From NCBI GenBank assembly GCA_020848855.1, contig JADLHH010000079.1, positions 1 to 5,401 on the forward strand: a stretch of 5,401 nucleotides of DNA. Direction: 5' to 3'. The DNA comes from Anaerolineae bacterium (lineage in GTDB: Bacteria > Chloroflexota > Anaerolineae > Aggregatilineales > Phototrophicaceae). A program made the translations under genes and the position numbers. The notes beneath the pieces were generated by a model. It saw only the letters and a list, made by a program, of their open reading frames with translations. It was not told the DNA's origin and searched no databases. Below are positions 4,762 through 5,401 of this stretch, piece after piece (the first letter of the stretch is position 1; every line of letters starts with the position of its first letter).

Positions 4762-5401
4762 ATGACGACTAACCCCTTCAAGCGCGCGACCAAATCGCAA
4801 GCGAAGCTGCGCATGGCGATCATGGGACCGTCCGGCAGCGGCAAAACCTACACCTCGCTGACCGTCGCCACCGCGCTCGGTAACGTGGCAGTTATAGACA
4901 CCGAACACGGCAGCGCCAGCAAATACGGCGACCGTTTCACTTTCGACGTGCTCGAACTGACCGACTATCACCCGCAGCAGTACATCGACGCGATTCAGGC
5001 GGCGGGCGAAGGCGGCTACGACGTGCTGGTGATCGACAGCCTGAGCCACGCCTGGAACGGCGCGGGCGGCGTGCTGGAGATCGTCGACCGGGCAGCCCGC
5101 CGCAGCGAGTCGAAAAACACGTTCTCCGCCTGGCGCGACGCCACCCCGCTGCACAACCAGTTGGTCGAGGCGCTGCTCTCGGTGCCGCTGCACCTGATCT
5201 GCACCCTGCGCAGCAAGACCGAGTACGTGCTGGAGCGCGACGAACGCGGCAAGATGACGCCGCGCAAGGTCGGGCTTGCCCCCATTCAGCGCGAGGGCAT
5301 GGAATACGAGTTCGACGTGGTTGCCGAGATGGATGTGAAGAATACCCTGATGGTCGGCAAGACCCGCATCCCGGCGCTGTCGGGCAAGGTCATCCCCTAC
5401 C
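4762..5401 (+). CDS. Phage-type P-loop ATPase (AAA_24/Sak4-like), 5' part
   Basis: The frame is open from the ATG at 4762 to the right edge, 213 codons visible, no stop. The protein is a RecA-fold NTPase: Walker A GPSGSGKT (22-29), the strand VAVIDTEHGSA (42-52) with an acidic pair after it, Walker B YDVLVIDS (86-93) followed by SHAWNG (95-100), and a later strand LHLICTLRSK (143-152) that resembles the sensor region. This arrangement is typical of the AAA_24 group of presumed phage proteins, which includes Sak4-like single-strand-DNA annealing or recombination ATPases. Likely role: phage or mobile-element DNA recombination or replication, in the cytoplasm; the exact substrate cannot be told. 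It has its own promoter (4701-4730) and a LexA-like box next to the start, with AAAGG 8 nt from the ATG. It follows tRNA-Pro and its terminator, a frequent border of integrated elements, although no integrase is seen. The true C-terminus lies outside the window. Confidence 0.85.
   Translation, partial: MTTNPFKRATKSQAKLRMAIMGPSGSGKTYTSLTVATALGNVAVIDTEHGSASKYGDRFTFDVLELTDYHPQQYIDAIQAAGEGGYDVLVIDSLSHAWNGAGGVLEIVDRAARRSESKNTFSAWRDATPLHNQLVEALLSVPLHLICTLRSKTEYVLERDERGKMTPRKVGLAPIQREGMEYEFDVVAEMDVKNTLMVGKTRIPALSGKVIPY

Noticed and set aside
4756..5285. Minus-strand frames of 145 and 89 codons opposite the ATPase
   Set aside because: They are shadows of the high-G+C coding frame on the plus strand, which has clear Walker motifs; the translations show no family features.
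1..5401. CRISPR array or insertion sequence
   Set aside because: No regularly spaced direct repeats, transposase motif or terminal inverted repeats were seen on reading both strands.

Overview
The window looks like a bacterial chromosome of high G+C (about 60 % by eye). The set of proteins suggests a member of the Chloroflexota: an exported SH3-like plus SGNH-like protein, an Lgt with the Gram-positive-type GG-loop, a CDP-alcohol phosphatidyltransferase that resembles actinobacterial PIP synthase, and a GAAC-N4-GTTC box. This placement is an inference from protein style; there is no rRNA or marker gene to fix it.

Left part, minus strand, reading from high to low coordinates. Positions 4436 to 1846 hold a tightly packed envelope operon: a secreted SGNH/GDSL-like protein, a CDP-alcohol phosphatidyltransferase and prolipoprotein diacylglyceryl transferase (lgt), with gaps of only 3 and 2 nt. 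After a 55-nt gap holding a G/C-rich palindrome comes a two-gene nucleotidyltransferase/HEPN module (MntA/HepT type, type VII toxin-antitoxin) whose genes overlap by 14 nt. After another 103-nt gap with a possible extended -10 promoter comes an ABC-2 type exporter ATPase, and overlapping its end by 17 nt is the TTG start of what is probably its permease, cut by the window edge.

Right part, plus strand. A tRNA-Pro(CGG) gene has a clear sigma-70 promoter and a strong Rho-independent terminator, and is divergent from the envelope operon. About 165 nt further on starts a P-loop ATPase of the phage-type AAA_24/Sak4-like group, cut by the right edge. It has its own promoter and, between the predicted transcription start and the ATG, a perfect palindrome with the GAAC-N4-GTTC pattern of Gram-positive-type LexA boxes. 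This could be the edge of a mobile element or a DNA-damage-inducible gene next to the tRNA.

How the parts work together: Lgt and the phosphatidyltransferase share the phospholipid supply of the membrane (Lgt uses phosphatidylglycerol as donor), and the exported protein acts outside the membrane. The MNT/HEPN pair and the ATPase look like accessory genes set among housekeeping ones. The most interesting points are the LexA-like operator in front of the phage-type ATPase, the SGNH-like protein with Cys in place of the usual nucleophile Ser, and the intact MNT/HEPN module.
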